59,960 nt of DNA, from assembly GCA_021826505.1 (NCBI GenBank), contig JAKAZV010000005.1, positions 1 to 59,960 of the forward strand, written 5' to 3'. Position 1 is the stretch's first letter; each line of letters opens with the position of its first letter. Both the position numbers and the translations under genes were made by a program. This stretch comes from Acidobacteriota bacterium (GTDB taxonomy: Bacteria; Acidobacteriota; Terriglobia; Terriglobales; SCQP01). Shown here piece after piece: positions 34,620-43,119 of the stretch. Below the pieces are notes generated by a model. That model was not told the origin of the DNA, did not search any database, and saw only the letters and a list, made by a program, of their open reading frames with translations.

Positions 34620-35540
34620 AGCTAAAAATAAAATGTTATTCGCCAGCCGGAACATCAATGCCGCCGGCCAGCTATGCCCGAACTTGCGGTATACGATGCA
34701 GGCAGCAAACTGTAGCGGCAGGGCTGCCCAGAACTGTCCTTGTAACAAGGCGGCCGCCATGGCCCCCAATAGCATCGCCGGCCAGGGCGGGAGATAGGCC
34801 AGCAGCGAGGGAAGAATCACTCCGCGCTGCAGCAGTTCCGCCGCCGCCAAGGCGCCCAGCGTCAACCAGATAAAACCCGCTCCGCCCGCCAGCGCCGCCG
34901 GCGACGGTGTCAATACTCCCGCGCCGTAGCGCAGCCGCTCGGCCCATAAAAAAATTGCGGTAAACCCCAGCCCCGCAACGAAGGCCAGCGCCAGCCGGCC
35001 CGCCCGCCAGCTCCAATCACTCAGCCGTCGGTAGATTTCCCGCCGCCATAGCGCCCACCCGGCCACGCCGGCTTCCATCGCCGCCAATGGCAAGGCAATG
35101 GCCAGCGCCGCGCCCCAGGCATGAAAGCCATGATGCAGACTGGCGCGCACCAGGAAAACGGGCACATACGCCAGAAACATGATCCCCGCCAGCGCGGCAA
35201 GTCCCATCAGCCCATAGGGCGGGGTCAGCCAGGGCGGAGAAGCCGCGGCCGGTTTGATCTGGCGTAGCTGCGATTTTTTCCTGACCCTTGTATTCCGGCA
35301 TTGGGCTTCGGGCAGTGCTTCCAGTTCATACACCGCTTCCGGCATTAAAAAGCGATACTGGCTGATGCCCCATATGCCGCCATCCAGTTCCACCTCGGGC
35401 AGCACGGGCCGTACTGCGAGAACTCCGGGGCCCACCAGCCGGGGATCCCGGGCGCGCAGGCTCGCGCCGGAATCCAGTTGCAGGCGGTAACAATTTTCAG
35501 CCGGCTGTTCCAGCCCGGCGCGTATTTCGGCAGTTGTCAT
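34584..35540 (-). CDS. Membrane protein with degenerate CPBP (Abi) protease domain
   Basis: 318 residues from the ATG at 35540 (an in-frame GTG at 35588 would overlap the previous gene). The N-terminal 100 residues are soluble; the rest has about six or seven hydrophobic segments. The last third follows the CPBP intramembrane protease layout, but the first Glu of EExxxR is Ala (AELLQRG, 234-240), and the expected His residues of the later motifs are Gln or Phe (ALLQGQFW, ALMFRLANN). It is probably not a protease. Last gene downstream of the pilus-like operon, 25 bp after the pseudopilin-like gene. Confidence 0.65.
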   Translation of the reverse strand: MTTAEIRAGLEQPAENCYRLQLDSGASLRARDPRLVGPGVLAVRPVLPEVELDGGIWGISQYRFLMPEAVYELEALPEAQCRNTRVRKKSQLRQIKPAAASPPWLTPPYGLMGLAALAGIMFLAYVPVFLVRASLHHGFHAWGAALAIALPLAAMEAGVAGWALWRREIYRRLSDWSWRAGRLALAFVAGLGFTAIFLWAERLRYGAGVLTPSPAALAGGAGFIWLTLGALAAAELLQRGVILPSLLAYLPPWPAMLLGAMAAALLQGQFWAALPLQFAACIVYRKFGHSWPAALMFRLANNILFLALVLHPWGLFRH

Positions 35541-35565
35541 GAAGAAGAAAGAGCCGGCGGCGGAT

Positions 35566-36459
35566 TTATGCCGGAGGTGGGGGACCACCCGTCGGACCGC
35601 CCAATATGCCGCCCGTCGGCGGCGCCGCAGGTTGGGTAGGAGGCACGCCGCCGGGGCTGCCGGGCATTACGTGCAGAGTTTTATCTTTGCTCGGATCATA
35701 AATAAAAGCCCATTTGCAAGGCCGCGCATGCCCGCCCATTTCCAGGATCCCCGGTTCGTTATCCCGGCTCGCTACGCCGATGATCGGCCCTCCTCCGATC
35801 ACATTTCCGGTTTGATTCCGGTTGCGGCATGCTCCGAAACCGGTGGGTTTTTGCGGCCCATGGTTTAGTTTCAGATCCGTTGTGCTGAAGGTTTCAATGA
35901 CCAACCCGCTATTGTTGGCGCCTTGATATACGCTGCTGCCGGGCAGATTGGCGCCAAACTCCCCGCCATTGCCGCCCGCCGATCCGCCCGGTGTGCCCAT
36001 CTCGCCCGCAGGCGCCATCCCGCCGGGCTGAATCAATCCGCCCAGCGGGGCGGTTCCTCCGGGTAGCGCTCCCGGCAAGCCCGGATTTGCCCCCGGCGCG
36101 CCAATGCCGCCCATCATGCCCACCGGCACTTGTCCATAATGAATAAAAAACCATTTCCCGTGCCGGGTCATCGGATCGCGCCACGCCTCGCGTAAATAAT
36201 GCACGCCATTGGTCTGCTTCAGCCGGTCCAGGTTGGGCGGGTAGGCGCCGAATTTATGGTAATAGCGCTGAATTCCGATCACATATTGCTTGGCCCGGAA
36301 CACCATGTCTTTTTCCCGCTGCCGCTCGATCTGGGTGGTCATTCGCGGCGCCGCCGTGGCCAGCACTAAAATAAGCATGCTCATCATCAATAACACCACC
36401 AGCAGCATATAACCCTGGGCTGGGCGTCGATTTGGGGAAAATTTGATGCGATGCGGCAT
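35566..36459 (-). CDS. Pseudopilin-like protein with Gly/Pro-rich insert
   Basis: 297 residues. The N-terminus resembles a type IV prepilin: a basic leader, cleavage site QG-YMLL and a hydrophobic helix (LLVVLLMMSMLILVLA). The pilin Glu at mature position 5 is Val. Then comes a GspG-like helix-turn: QYVIGIQRYYHKFGAYPPNL and YLREAWRDPMT. The centre (about 115-185) is a Gly/Pro/Ala-rich insert, and the tail ends in Pro/Gly repeats. Probably a minor or atypical pseudopilin of the adjacent assembly machine. Confidence 0.75.
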   Translation of the reverse strand: MPHRIKFSPNRRPAQGYMLLVVLLMMSMLILVLATAAPRMTTQIERQREKDMVFRAKQYVIGIQRYYHKFGAYPPNLDRLKQTNGVHYLREAWRDPMTRHGKWFFIHYGQVPVGMMGGIGAPGANPGLPGALPGGTAPLGGLIQPGGMAPAGEMGTPGGSAGGNGGEFGANLPGSSVYQGANNSGLVIETFSTTDLKLNHGPQKPTGFGACRNRNQTGNVIGGGPIIGVASRDNEPGILEMGGHARPCKWAFIYDPSKDKTLHVMPGSPGGVPPTQPAAPPTGGILGGPTGGPPPPA

Positions 36460-36471
36460 GATAGGGAAATT

Positions 36472-37038
36472 TTATTCCAGCGTCAGTGGCACCAATTGCG
36501 TGTGCTGGTCGGTTAAATCCTGAATCGTGACCATGGTCGGCTGAATGCTCACGATTTTATAGCGCCGCGCCACGGTTTCTCCCGCTCGCACCACGAAAAT
36601 CTTATTGCCCAGGCGCAGGAATATCTGGCGCAATGCTCCGGAATGCGCTACGTAACCGTAGAATTTCAATGGAATCGGGGGCGGTCCGGTCGGCCGGTCT
36701 GAAGTTTGCAGTCGGGCTTGCGCCTGCCGCTGTTGTTCCGCCGCCCGGGCCTGCCGGCGCAACTGCCGCAATGAGACGCCGGCAATGAATAAGTTCCGCC
36801 GGGTTCCGCTGTAGCGTATGGCTTCCAGTCGCGCCAGCAAAGGCAAATCCAGCGCGGCATGCAGGCGGGTCAGATTCGGCAGGGACTTGGCCTCCGGCTG
36901 GCCGTTCTTGGGCAGCAGATGCGGAAGCTGGCTGCCCATGAATCCGCGCAGCAGCATCCAGACCGCGAAGATCACCAGCACGCCCAATACAATCAGCTTG
37001 GGACGGTCCTGGCGGCGGATTTGGGTGTTGATGGCCAT
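36472..37038 (-). CDS. PilP/GspC-like inner membrane protein
   Basis: 188 residues with one N-terminal membrane segment (KLIVLGVLVIFAVWMLLRGF), a charged linker, and a C-terminal beta-rich domain: PLKFYGYVAHSG, IFLRLGNKIFVVRAGETVARRYKIV and a VTIQDL motif. This is the PilP/GspC homology-region pattern that contacts the secretin. The gene lies 1 bp after PilO-like. A diverged member, so PilP versus GspC cannot be decided. Confidence 0.7.
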   Translation of the reverse strand: MAINTQIRRQDRPKLIVLGVLVIFAVWMLLRGFMGSQLPHLLPKNGQPEAKSLPNLTRLHAALDLPLLARLEAIRYSGTRRNLFIAGVSLRQLRRQARAAEQQRQAQARLQTSDRPTGPPPIPLKFYGYVAHSGALRQIFLRLGNKIFVVRAGETVARRYKIVSIQPTMVTIQDLTDQHTQLVPLTLE

Positions 37039-37039
37039 A

Positions 37040-37684
37040 TCAGGGCAGGGAACCTTCGCTTGTGTTGCTGTCCGTGGTTTGAATCTTTCGGACCGCCGTG
37101 TCGGCTATCGGCAGCCGCTGAAACGTATCCAGCGCGATCTGTAGCCGGATGTTCTGATTTCCGCTGCTCGACTGCCGGCCTGCCAGCGCGATCTGCCGGA
37201 TCAGAAAAAATTGCGGCGCGCGTTCCACCGCGTTTAAAAAGCGCACCAGATTGGGATAGGCGCCGTTCAACCCTCCCGCAAGCCCGATCTCCCGCACCCC
37301 GGCGCCCGCCCGGCTGCGAGGATGAAAGCGCACGTCCGAAAGCTCCACCTGATTGTCTTTTGCCAGCCGGTTCAGCGCGGCCAGCGTGGTTGAATAGAGC
37401 CGCTCCCGGTCCGGCATGGCGCCGCGCACAAATTGGCCGGCTTCCTGCCGGTCGCGGCGGATGGTAACCTGCAAATTTTGCATTTCCATCACCTGCCGCC
37501 GCAAACTGCTCATACGGCTCTCGATCTGTTTCCGCTCCCGCAGCGCATGTTTGCGCGAGGGCGACCAGGGTGAGTATAAAAATCCCAGCAGCAACAAATC
37601 CGCCGCCGCCAATATGGCGGTCCAGATTTGCAGTCTGCCGCGCAGCGAATGCCAGGCCGGCAGTTGGATCCGCAGTGATTTCAT
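37040..37684 (-). CDS. pilO: PilO-like inner membrane assembly protein
   Basis: 214 residues: an N-terminal membrane segment (WTAILAAADLLLLGFLY), a coiled coil (about 45-90, KQIESRMSSLRRQVMEMQNL) and a ferredoxin-like C-terminal domain with YPNLVRFLNAVERAPQFFLI, as in PilO/GspM. It should dimerise with the PilN-like protein in the periplasm. The start overlaps the end of the PilN-like gene by 4 bp. Confidence 0.75.
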   Translation of the reverse strand: MKSLRIQLPAWHSLRGRLQIWTAILAAADLLLLGFLYSPWSPSRKHALRERKQIESRMSSLRRQVMEMQNLQVTIRRDRQEAGQFVRGAMPDRERLYSTTLAALNRLAKDNQVELSDVRFHPRSRAGAGVREIGLAGGLNGAYPNLVRFLNAVERAPQFFLIRQIALAGRQSSSGNQNIRLQIALDTFQRLPIADTAVRKIQTTDSNTSEGSLP

Positions 37685-38355
37685 TGCCCGCCTCTGCCCG
37701 CTCTCGCCGGATTCACCGGGGTGTGTGCCGCCGCGGGCGTTTTGGGGAGCCGTGGCAGATGCGGCGTGTAGCGGGCCAATATTTCCAGTTGGATCGGACC
37801 GCTTCCGGAACTGCTTCCGCCGTCAGCGCTGTCTGCGTTTTGCCCCCGGTGCCGCCGTTGCTGCAGCACAACCGGATGGGAAAATTCGTTGTCCTGTTCC
37901 AGGCGCCGCACCAGTCGCACCAGCGGACCCACGCGGGGCGAGGCCACGGTCAGCACCACGGCGGTGTAATGCGACTGCCGCGCTGGCCGCAGCGCCTGTA
38001 ACTGCACCGGACCGGGCATGATCTGCTCCAGACGTTGAAATAATAACGTCCAGGAAACGGCTTTTTCCTGGATCAGCCGGTTTAAATCATGCACCCGGTG
38101 CAGTTCGCCCCGCACCTCCGGCCGGCTCAGCCAGACATCGAGGGCGTGCGCCTGCTGCCGCAGCGGCGCCATCTGCCGGCGCTCTTGGCTGACTGCATGC
38201 TGTACCTTGCGGGTCGTGATATATTCCACGCTTAACCGCGCCAGCAGCCCGCATAACAGCACAAGGAATGCCGCCGTTACGGCGCCCCAGGTGAGCCAGG
38301 TGCGCCGCCGGTTTTCGGCCTGCCGCCGCGCCAGATTGAGTTCCAGATGCAACAT
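37681..38355 (-). CDS. pilN: PilN-like inner membrane assembly protein
   Basis: 224 residues. The very N-terminus, LHLELNLARRQAENRR, resembles the cytoplasmic PilN peptide that binds PilM (INLLP-type in relatives). A membrane segment (AAFLVLLCGLLARL), a helical region and a WTLLFQRLEQIMPGPVQLQ segment follow, a PilN/GspL landmark. The C-terminal tail is Pro/Ala-rich. It follows the PilM-like gene by 25 bp. Confidence 0.78.
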   Translation of the reverse strand: MLHLELNLARRQAENRRRTWLTWGAVTAAFLVLLCGLLARLSVEYITTRKVQHAVSQERRQMAPLRQQAHALDVWLSRPEVRGELHRVHDLNRLIQEKAVSWTLLFQRLEQIMPGPVQLQALRPARQSHYTAVVLTVASPRVGPLVRLVRRLEQDNEFSHPVVLQQRRHRGQNADSADGGSSSGSGPIQLEILARYTPHLPRLPKTPAAAHTPVNPARAGRGGQ

Positions 38356-38380
38356 GAATAGGAAGTGTTCGCGCCTGCAA

Positions 38381-39367
38381 TCAAAAGGCGTTTAAAAACG
38401 CCCCCGTCAGCGCCAGCCCTTCGGCCGCGTGCGTGTCGAGTGGCGCCGGCAGCCAGCCGCGCAGTTTGCCGGCGTCCAGCACCTCGGAGTCTTCGGCTTC
38501 GCTCCGCAAGCGTTCTATCAGATCCTCTGTCAATCCCGCGGCTATGATGCGCGGGCGTATCAGCTCTTCTCCCTCTTCTCGGCTGGCCAGAAAATCCCGG
38601 TAATAGGCTAGAGCCTGATAGAGGTCGTCAAACTCAGCTTGACCGCTGGGCCCGGCCGGTGTGGTGCGGTAAAACTGCAGCCGGTCATCCCACAAAAAAG
38701 CGGCGGTGCATTGGACCGTATCGCCTTGCAGCAACAATGTCCCCTGTTGCTGGCTGGGCAATCCCACCAGCGCGGCCAGCGCCGCCGGCAATACGCTTAC
38801 CGCGCGCGCCCCGGCGGCTTCCGCGGCATCTTCATATTCATTCAGCACATGCCGGTTGCCCACCAGCGTAAGCAAATGGTGTTCATCGCCGTGCTTTTGC
38901 CAGCTGAGCGCCGCTTCGGCGGCATCATACGGCAGGCTTTTGCGCAGCCGGAACAGCAGCAGTTCCCGCACCTGTTCGCCGGCCCGCGGCAGGTGTTCAA
39001 ACTCCAGCCGGGTAACCCGTGCCGTGCTCTCGGGCAATAGGAGAATGATTTCTTCGCCTTCTCCGCCCACCCCGCTGAGCGCGGATCGCAAGGCCATGCT
39101 CAGCCGTTCGCCGTCCCGTACCCGTAGTTGTCCCTCTTCCATCGCCAACACTCCCGGCGCCAGTGGCTCGACCCGGTTGGCTACGATCTGCGGCCCTTGT
39201 GCGGCGCGTTGGGCTGCGACGACCTGTCCCACGCCCACGGCCACGGCATGCAGCGGGGGCGGCGAATCCCACCAGCGGCGGCCGGGCCGGCGGGAGGAAC
39301 CGCGGGGGCTTGCCCCATCCAGCCGGGCGCCCGCGCGGCTGGCGGCGCTTGGAATCATCGTGGCCAT
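38381..39367 (-). CDS. pilM: PilM-like actin-fold ATPase
   Basis: 328 residues with weak similarity to PilM/GspL cytoplasmic domains. LLLPESTARVTRLEFEHLP, RELLLFRLRKSLPYDAAEA and a VLPAALAAL segment are the family landmarks. The Arg/Pro-rich N-terminus (about 1-35) is unlike relatives. It should sit on the cytoplasmic face and bind the PilN-like peptide. It follows the PilB/GspE-like gene by 2 bp. Confidence 0.72.
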   Translation of the reverse strand: MATMIPSAASRAGARLDGASPRGSSRRPGRRWWDSPPPLHAVAVGVGQVVAAQRAAQGPQIVANRVEPLAPGVLAMEEGQLRVRDGERLSMALRSALSGVGGEGEEIILLLPESTARVTRLEFEHLPRAGEQVRELLLFRLRKSLPYDAAEAALSWQKHGDEHHLLTLVGNRHVLNEYEDAAEAAGARAVSVLPAALAALVGLPSQQQGTLLLQGDTVQCTAAFLWDDRLQFYRTTPAGPSGQAEFDDLYQALAYYRDFLASREEGEELIRPRIIAAGLTEDLIERLRSEAEDSEVLDAGKLRGWLPAPLDTHAAEGLALTGAFLNAF

Positions 39368-39369
39368 AA

Positions 39370-41004
39370 TCAGCGCGTCAGCTCGATGAAGGTGACTTTA
39401 TTGATTTCTCGCAGCGTGGTCTGTCCGGCCCGGACTTTGTCCAGCGCCGATTCCCGCAGAAAGCGCATTCCTTCCTGCCGCGCCACTTTGCGAATCTCCG
39501 AACTCGGCCGCTTCTGCAGAATCATCTCCCGCACCGTGTCGGTCATTTCCAGCAATTCCTGAATCGCGGTGCGGCCGCGGAACCCGGTGCCCGAGCAGTC
39601 CAGGCACCCGGCGCCTTCGGCAAAGGCAAAATCCAGCCATTCTCCATTTAAGCCCGCCGTCTCCAGTGTCTCGCGTGGATAGCGGCGATAGGTCTTGCAC
39701 GCCGGGCAAATCAGCCGCACCAGCCGCTGCGCCAGAATGCAGTTCAGCGAAGAAACAAAGTTATACGGCTCGACCCCCATGTTGAGAAATCGCCCGATCA
39801 CGTCCACCACGTTGTTGGCGTGCACCGTGGTGAAAACCAGGTGCCCGGTCAGCGCCGCATTGATGGCGATCTGCGCCGTCTCGGTGTCGCGGATCTCGCC
39901 CACCATGATCTTGTCCGGATCATGGCGCAGGATCGAGCGCAGGCCGCGCGCGAAGGTCAAGCCTTTTTTCTCGTTGACCGGAATCTGTGTTATCCCGCGC
40001 AGCTGATATTCAACCGGGTCTTCGATGGTGATGATCTTGTCTTCCTCGCTGCGGATTTCATTCAGGGCCGCGTACAGGGTTGTGGTCTTTCCGCTGCCCG
40101 TCGGTCCCGTCACCAGCAGCATGCCGTAGGGCTCGCGGATATAGCGCCGCAGCCGCCGTAATTCGCTTTCATCAAACCCCACCACGTCGAGCGAAAGATG
40201 ATGAAATTTTTCGCTCATCGCCTCTTTGTCCAGCACCCGCAGCACCGCGTCTTCGCCATGAATGCTGGGCATGATCGAAACCCGGAAGTCAATGGCCCGG
40301 CCTTTGTAACGCACCCGGAAGCGGCCGTCCTGCGGCACCCGCCGCTCGGAAATATCCAGCTCGCTCATGACCTTGATGCGGCTGATGATGGGGCTGTGAA
40401 ATTCCCGCGCCAGGGGCGCCATGGCCGGGTGCAGCACCCCGTCAATCCGGTACTTCACCGCAACCACGTTCTCCTGGGTTTCAATGTGGATATCGCTCGC
40501 CCGCCGCTCCAGCGCGGTAAAAATTGTGGTGTCCACCAGCTTGATAATGGGGCTGATGTCGTTTTGCGCCGTCAGCCGCTCGATGGAGATGGTTTCATCG
40601 GGGTTTTCCTCTTCCCCGATCACGTCCAGCGTGAAGCCCTCGGTCGCCTCTTCCAGCACCCGCTGCGACTGTTCGGTTTTTTTCAGCAGTTCCGAAATCT
40701 GCCGCAGCGTGGCGACCCGCAGGACCACCCGCCGCTTGAGCAGCAGCCCGATTTCGTCCAGCATCATGAGTTGGCTGGGGTCGGCCACCGCCAGCGTGAT
40801 GCTGTGGTCGTCGCCCGCCAGCGGCACAAAATTGTGCCGGAACATCAGATCCACCGGTACTTGCCGGAACAGCTCATGATCAATATGGGCCGCGCTCAAA
40901 TCCACGAACGGGCAGCGGTAGCGCGCCGCCAGCGCGCGCGCTGTCTGCTCTTCCGGGTTGGCCGTTGGCGCCGTGCCGGTGGGTTGGATCTCAGTTGCCG
41001 CCAT
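39370..41004 (-). CDS. Type IV pilus/type II secretion ATPase (PilB/GspE)
   Basis: 544-residue assembly ATPase. An N-terminal GspE-N domain (about 20-110) is followed by the ATPase core with Walker A GPTGSGKT (300-307), Asp box, Walker B IMVGEIRD (366-373) and His box (TVHANN). A tetracysteine zinc motif is present as CPAC (433-436) and CLDC (467-470). It powers pseudopilus extension. GspE and PilB cannot be separated by sequence alone. It follows the GspF/PilC gene by 13 bp. Confidence 0.93.
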   Translation of the reverse strand: MAATEIQPTGTAPTANPEEQTARALAARYRCPFVDLSAAHIDHELFRQVPVDLMFRHNFVPLAGDDHSITLAVADPSQLMMLDEIGLLLKRRVVLRVATLRQISELLKKTEQSQRVLEEATEGFTLDVIGEEENPDETISIERLTAQNDISPIIKLVDTTIFTALERRASDIHIETQENVVAVKYRIDGVLHPAMAPLAREFHSPIISRIKVMSELDISERRVPQDGRFRVRYKGRAIDFRVSIMPSIHGEDAVLRVLDKEAMSEKFHHLSLDVVGFDESELRRLRRYIREPYGMLLVTGPTGSGKTTTLYAALNEIRSEEDKIITIEDPVEYQLRGITQIPVNEKKGLTFARGLRSILRHDPDKIMVGEIRDTETAQIAINAALTGHLVFTTVHANNVVDVIGRFLNMGVEPYNFVSSLNCILAQRLVRLICPACKTYRRYPRETLETAGLNGEWLDFAFAEGAGCLDCSGTGFRGRTAIQELLEMTDTVREMILQKRPSSEIRKVARQEGMRFLRESALDKVRAGQTTLREINKVTFIELTR

Positions 41005-41017
41005 CGTAAAGTCTCTG

Positions 41018-42229
41018 TTAACTGCCTTTCATGATACCCGCGCCGAGCGAGAAGATCGGCAAATATAATGCGATGAGCACTAATGCCACCAGCGAGCCCA
41101 CCACGATGAGAATGGCCGGCTCGATCAACGCCATCAGCGCCGTCATGGAGTTGTTCAGATCATCATCGTAAAACTCCGCCAGGCTGGCCAGCATTTGCGG
41201 CAGCGCCCCCGTCTGTTCTCCCACTTCGATCATTTCCACCGCCAGCGGAGGCGCCACCTTGTGCCGCTGCAGGCTTTCGGCAAAGGCTTTGCCTTCGCGT
41301 ACATCCCGCATGGTCGCCCGCCAGCCGGCGCGCAGGTTTTCCCCGCGAAAGGCGCTGCCGGCGGTTTCAATCGCGGTCACGACCGGGATGCCGCCCAATA
41401 GCAGCGTGCCCAGCGTGCGGCTCATCAGCGCGATCTGATACTTCCACCAGATCTCTCCCGCCACAGGCACCCGTAAAAGCCAGCGATCCAGTTGCGCCCG
41501 GATCCGGGGCGTGCGCCAGGCCAACCCAGCCCCCATCGCCGCAAGCGCCGCCAGCACGACAAAGAGCGGAAAGTAATGGCGCGTGAGGTTCCCAAAGGTC
41601 AGCATGAACACCGTCAGCGAAGGCAGTTTCGCGCCCAGTGAGTTATACAATTGCCCGAAGCGCGGCACCACATAAGTGACCAGAAATGAAAGCACCACGA
41701 CCACCAGGCACAGCAGCACGCTGGGGTAGATCATGGCCCCCAGCAATTTGCGCCGCACCGAAAGCGCCAGCCGCTGGTATTGAATATAGCGGTTCAGCAC
41801 CTCGGCCAAGTTGCCGCTGCGCTCGCCCGCCATCAGGGTGGTGGTGAATATTTCCGGAATTCCGGCCTGCCGCCGGAAGGCCTCGGAAAGCAGTTCGCCG
41901 CCCCGTACCCGCGCCCGCACATCCCCCAGCAGCGTCCGCAGCCGCGGATTGCGGGCCCGGCTTTCTAATAGCTCCAGCGCCCGCGGGATCGGCAAGCCGG
42001 CTTTCACCAGCGTCACGAACTGCTGGCTGAACACCAGCAGCGTCTCTTTCGGAATCTGCTGTTTGCGCAGCCGCCACTGCTCGGCCAGCGCCTGCCGCTG
42101 CCGCACCTCATACACCCAATAACCCTGCTGCCGGTAGCGCTCGCGCAGCTCGCTCGCGCTCGCCGCCTGCTCAATCTGTTCCAGCCTGCGGCCCTGGTCG
42201 TCGGTGGCTTTAATGACAAAATGGGCCAT
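41018..42229 (-). CDS. Inner membrane platform protein (PilC/GspF)
   Basis: 403 residues with the two T2SF domains. LLVFSQQFVTLVKAGLPIP and a MAGERSGNLAEVL repeat appear first, then the second copy with LLLGGIPVVTAIETAG and MIEVGEQTGALPQML. Three membrane segments are visible, including LLCLVVVVLSFLVTYVVPRF and the C-terminal PAILIVVGSLVALVLIALYL. First gene of the pilus-like operon. Confidence 0.93.
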   Translation of the reverse strand: MAHFVIKATDDQGRRLEQIEQAASASELRERYRQQGYWVYEVRQRQALAEQWRLRKQQIPKETLLVFSQQFVTLVKAGLPIPRALELLESRARNPRLRTLLGDVRARVRGGELLSEAFRRQAGIPEIFTTTLMAGERSGNLAEVLNRYIQYQRLALSVRRKLLGAMIYPSVLLCLVVVVLSFLVTYVVPRFGQLYNSLGAKLPSLTVFMLTFGNLTRHYFPLFVVLAALAAMGAGLAWRTPRIRAQLDRWLLRVPVAGEIWWKYQIALMSRTLGTLLLGGIPVVTAIETAGSAFRGENLRAGWRATMRDVREGKAFAESLQRHKVAPPLAVEMIEVGEQTGALPQMLASLAEFYDDDLNNSMTALMALIEPAILIVVGSLVALVLIALYLPIFSLGAGIMKGS

Positions 42230-42439
42230 GGTTCTTGGCGAGGAGGGCCTGGGGCACGGGGTACATTGCTTCCCCTTCCAGCCGGAGACCGAGTTGCCGA
42301 TTTACTCCGATTCTAGCAGATCGCGGCTGCCGGTTCGGCCAGGCCGATGGAGGTAATGAAATGCGGTCTCGTAATATGCAGACCCTGGCTTCGCCATAGT
42401 AATGCTTTGTCATAGAACGTTCACAGCCGTACCTTCATG

Positions 42440-43081
42440 TCATGGCATCGTGCCCGGCACCACTCTCACTCCCGCCGGCGGATGAAAATGAAATAACCCC
42501 CGCGGCAGCCGATGATTGGCTTCAATCCGGCTGAAGCGCAGGTCGGTCTGTCCGCCATCCTGCTGGCGGATCACGATACGCCGGATATCATAGTCGGGCG
42601 AAATCTCCAGCAGCACTTCCCGTATTCCCTCGCCCAAGCCCTGGGGATTGCCCCGCAGCACCACATCGCCGGCCCGCAGCGGCGCCAGTCCGCCATAGGA
42701 CAGGCCTTTCAGCTCACGTTCCAGGTGAGTATGGCCCAATAAAAAGCGCAGCGGCGAGCGCAAGTCGGCGAGTTTTTTCAATGGTGTCACTTGCGCCTGA
42801 TGTTCCCCTTCCACATACAGCCAGACCCGGTGCGCCGTCACCAGAAACAATTTGCGCCGCGGCTGCCGGTAATCCCAGAGCATGCGTCCGGGTTTCAGAT
42901 ACAGTCTTCCCGATTCCACCTTCCGCTCGCCGCTTTGGCTGTAGATCTCCACAAAATGCGCCCGCAGGCTGGTGAGCGAATCGTAGCGCCCATCCACTAT
43001 TTCCGCCAATTGCCGCACCGGCATCCGGGAAAACGGCGCCCACACCGTCAGTCCCAGACATAAACTGAATATCAACCGCAT
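42440..43081 (-). CDS. LolA-like outer membrane lipoprotein carrier
   Basis: 213 residues from the ATG at 43081, where the signal peptide begins (MRLIFSLCLGLTVWAPF). LRAHFVEIYSQSGERKVESG, GRLYLKPGRMLWDYRQPRRK and LFLVTAHRVWLYVEGEHQ are LolA landmarks. It should ferry lipoproteins across the periplasm. No LolB or LolCDE is in the window. The 200-bp gap to the PilC/GspF-like gene has a short inverted repeat (42365-42384) and nothing else recognised. Confidence 0.82.
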   Translation of the reverse strand: MRLIFSLCLGLTVWAPFSRMPVRQLAEIVDGRYDSLTSLRAHFVEIYSQSGERKVESGRLYLKPGRMLWDYRQPRRKLFLVTAHRVWLYVEGEHQAQVTPLKKLADLRSPLRFLLGHTHLERELKGLSYGGLAPLRAGDVVLRGNPQGLGEGIREVLLEISPDYDIRRIVIRQQDGGQTDLRFSRIEANHRLPRGLFHFHPPAGVRVVPGTMP

Positions 43082-43119
43082 ATTTTCAGCATAGGCGATT
43101 GTGGAGCCGGTGAAAGAGC

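Noticed and set aside
35541-35588. GTG start extending the CPBP-like protein by 16 residues
   Set aside because: It would overlap the preceding gene and adds a segment unlike a family N-terminus; the ATG at 35540 is simpler.
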